Shown here piece by piece: positions 61,501 to 64,000 of a stretch of 64,000 bases of DNA (the first letter of the stretch is position 1; every line of letters begins with the position of its first letter). A program made the translations under genes and the position numbers. The DNA is taken from the NCBI GenBank assembly GCA_907165065.1, contig OU015524.1, positions 59,561,295-59,625,294 on the forward strand. Direction: 5' to 3'. This DNA comes from Caprimulgus europaeus (lineage: Eukaryota > Chordata > Aves > Caprimulgiformes > Caprimulgidae). The notes below the pieces were generated by a model. The model saw nothing but the letters and a program-made list of their open reading frames with translations, was not told where the DNA came from and made no database searches.

Positions 61501-61808
61501 AAAAAGCAGGTAAGCATAATAGAAATTTAAGTGAAAGAAGGGAAGACATAGCAAGATAGCTGGCCTTTTTCCTGTTCTTAAACTGTTCTATGCTTTAATT
61601 ACAACCTAGAAAAAACTTAGACCACACTATAAGTTAATTCTATAAAACCTGTAGTTTCGCACCATATCCTCTAACTGCAAGCAAATGCAGTTTCAATACC
61701 AGGCCATCAAGATATAGCACCTGGAGAAAAAACAATATCTCCAGGAGTTTTAAGAAATGCTTCAGGTCTAGTGATCCAAAAGTGGCCCAAACTGTGCGCT
61801 TGATCCTG

Positions 61809-61851
61809 CATCCTTTGCATCCTTTTCATCCTTTGCATCCTTTGCACCCTG
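61809..61851. repeat. 9-bp tandem repeat (CATCCTTTG)n
   Basis: About 4.7 copies of CATCCTTTG, with one T-for-G variant in the second unit and a diverged last unit. The + strand is pyrimidine-rich. Confidence 0.92.
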
Positions 61852-64000
61852 ATCCTAGCCGGTGCTAGGCTGGGTCTGGAAGCCTCTGTGCTAATGCAGT
61901 CCTGTGCTGCCAGCCAGGGATTGGGGCTGGCCACCACAAGTACCCTTCTCCACTTCTGTTGTGGACTCAGTTGGAATAAGTTCAGGGCTCCATATACTGC
62001 GTATTGTTGTGCTGTGTAGACTTGGATAGTCATATAGGACTTTGTCTGCTGATTTAGTGTAAAGCGAAACTTGGATTGTCAATGCACTCCAGAGGTGTAA
62101 CTCCCAGTGTCTTCTGGCATCAACTTCTGGTCCTGGAAGACAGAAGCATTTCTGGCCCCAGTTATAGAGAACAGTATTAAAAATTTGCTTTGCTGCATAC
62201 AAAGAGACTTAGATGTTGAAACAGGCTTTTGGAAAAACCTCTCTGTACTCATGTGTAAGTGTAGGGTTTCTAGGGCAGGAAAAGGCCAGAAAGGTAATCC
62301 CGTGGCTCTCACCTTCAGGCTTCTTGTGTCTGAGGCGTATTAAAAGGGGGGCTATGGCTGTCACCACAGCTTTGCAGTGTTTAGGACAGAAAGGCTGGTG
62401 CAGATGGAGATGTGCCTCGATGACAGACCTTCCCAAGCCCCCTTTCTTTCACAGGCTGGCTGCACATCTGGAGAGGTCTAACAACAGCGTAAAGATACTT
62501 CCCCTTTCCTTCTCCTTCGCTCTGAGTGACACTCAGAGAAGTGTATCACATCATCTCTAGTTTAGATCATTTTATAACCTTATATAATTTATCAATCCTA
62601 TTTTTTCTCAGAGCTTTAAAGGTCATAATAACCGTCACAGAGTTTTTTTGCTGTTATAACCTGTGTGCTGCTACCATAGTAAATAACTGCTACACACTGG
62701 AATTTTTAACTGGAATTAGTGGGCTCACAAGGGAATACTAGCTACAGTTTATTAGTTCAGCTCCCTAGCTGCTAATCCAACCTCTCTGTATTGCAAACCA
62801 GTCGCTGTGTGCAGTACAGGTGTTATTTCATAGTGTGCTTTCACACCAGCCAGGCTAACCCTAAAGGCATTAACTGCAAGGCAAAGGGTTTGATTCTGCA
62901 ATGAAGATAAGGTCATGGCAACAGAGCTAAGAGAGTCACCAGCAGATAGGGGCAAGTGATGGGCTTAAGATGTTACTTTCTGTGTAAAGGATTAAACCAA
63001 AATTATCCATTCACATACAGGAAATGCTCAGGAGGTGGCCTTCTCCAAAAGTTTAAGATACTTTTATCAAACCTAGTCTTAATCTTATGTCTTTTATTAT
63101 AGTAATGCATATCATGGTCACCTATTTTAATGACCAGCATACTGTAATAAGTTTCCCTGCCTTAATAAAATGTCTCATCATACGCAAGAGCCTGGATAGA
63201 TGACTGCAAACAACTGAGTTACTGAAGGTCTGAGCTTTTAGCCTATGTTGTCTAAAGGCATACACTTTGCTCGTTTTGGTCTCTCCTAGTTCCCTGCAAT
63301 GAAGGACAAGCACAAGTAAGCTGTGTACACCTAGTTTTTGATAACAAATTTGATAGCAAGATGGAAATCTTGCAGTAATGTAATACATTATGGTGTTTGA
63401 GTCCTTTTACTCTAGCACAGACAGATGACAACTATGTGGGCAACAGAGGTTTCACTAATCCCAGCTCTCAAAGCCTAAGGGCATGTTTGTGTCACAAAAT
63501 TCAGGTAAGCAAGCTGATTTTTGAATTTTCTAGCGTCTAAGTCTCCCTTGTTTACTTCCTCTGAAAATCAAGTTGGCAACTTCTAGTTTTATGCTACTAA
63601 AGACCACATTCAGACATCTTCAATTCTACTAGCAGGCTTGCCTGGTGCTTCCCACATACTGATCCTGGGTAGTTCCCTTTATGGTGCTTGTGCAGTTTCT
63701 TTGACACATACCTCTGTGGTTCCTGGCCTTTTCCAAAGACTGGAGATGTGTAATTAGGTGGTATTTAATTCATCCTGGAATGGGTTTGAAAGCAGTGATG
63801 TTGGGAAGGAGTAGAGAGTCTTTATTGTAATGTCAATTCCCCTTAGTTCACTCTCTTGTATTTAGATATAATTTTCTGCACTGAACTTTAAAGGAACAGT
63901 CCTGAAACCATAGTAAAAATCCCCAGTAGAGCATAAAAAGAAAGGCTTGTTGACTAGTTGCTCTGTGGAAGCTGAAATAGTATGTAAAATTCTGGCCTTC

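Larger units (their letters stand above)
55588..64000. other. Intergenic DNA, no gene seen
   Basis: No protein or RNA gene is recognised up to the window end. The sequence is GC-richer at 56100-56700 and AT-rich at 56980-57700. Simple repeats are at 55863-55898 (TAAAAA units), near 58383 (T run) and at 61809-61851 (9-bp units). A repeat relic is at 58541-58592. In mammals the next gene downstream of HIVEP2 is ADGRG6, at a large distance. The empty sequence here fits that arrangement, but no part of ADGRG6 is visible. Confidence 0.6.

Noticed and set aside
62213..62560. 115-codon + strand ORF with overlapping minus strand ORFs
   Set aside because: No recognisable protein features; several overlapping short ORFs on both strands indicate chance.
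1..64000. CRISPR array, tRNA, rRNA or integrated viral genes
   Set aside because: No regularly spaced repeats, cloverleaf-like sequences, rRNA motifs or viral protein-like ORFs were found when reading the window.

Overview
The window is vertebrate nuclear DNA, most likely from a bird. Two observations support this. The one protein-coding gene is a split vertebrate gene with GT-AG introns. A truncated CR1 retroelement at 55300-55587 also has the avian 3'-end signature (AATCATAGAATGGTTTGGG, followed by a GGAAGGGACC-type stretch). The species cannot be determined from the sequence. I see no bacterial, viral or organellar gene.

The left part (3358-~27725, + strand) is almost the whole coding part of HIVEP2 (MBP-2, Schnurri-2, MIBP1), a large ZAS-family zinc-finger transcription factor. 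Six coding exons join in frame: 3740-8983, 9725-9879, 14918-15093, 17685-17786, 18288-19198 and 26050-26868. The result is a protein of about 2468 residues; from memory the human protein is about 2446. The first exon encodes the N-terminal finger pair (residues 189-239), the nuclear localisation signal and a second conserved Cys-containing block. Exons 2-4 encode the C-terminal finger pair (1818-1870), with the last finger split across an intron. Exon 5 encodes an acidic tract and a run of S-P-x-R repeats, and exon 6 the C-terminus. Distal promoters and first exons lie outside the window. Positions 1-3357 look like the last 5' intron, with one candidate 45-nt leader exon at 2049-2093.

The 5' leader just before the coding start carries several short upstream ORFs, two of them in strong initiation contexts. 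A weak in-frame ATG at 3569 would add 57 residues. The 3' UTR (26869 to ~27725) is AT-rich and has several polyadenylation hexamers, an AU-rich element and a Pumilio-type site.

The right part (~27726-64000) shows no supportable gene. I read it as the downstream intergenic region. It holds simple repeats, one clear CR1 copy and one decayed copy, degraded relics of an old palindromic repeat family, a cluster of hairpins and G-runs near 33.9-34.2 kb, and AT-rich homeodomain/E-box-like stretches that could be conserved regulatory elements.

I found no convincing wholly new system. The best leads are the leader architecture of HIVEP2 (candidate micro-exon that fuses in frame to an uORF), a possible intronic polyadenylation site that would remove the second DNA-binding domain, a pure ATTCT pentanucleotide tract in intron 5, and local structured or repeated motifs downstream.
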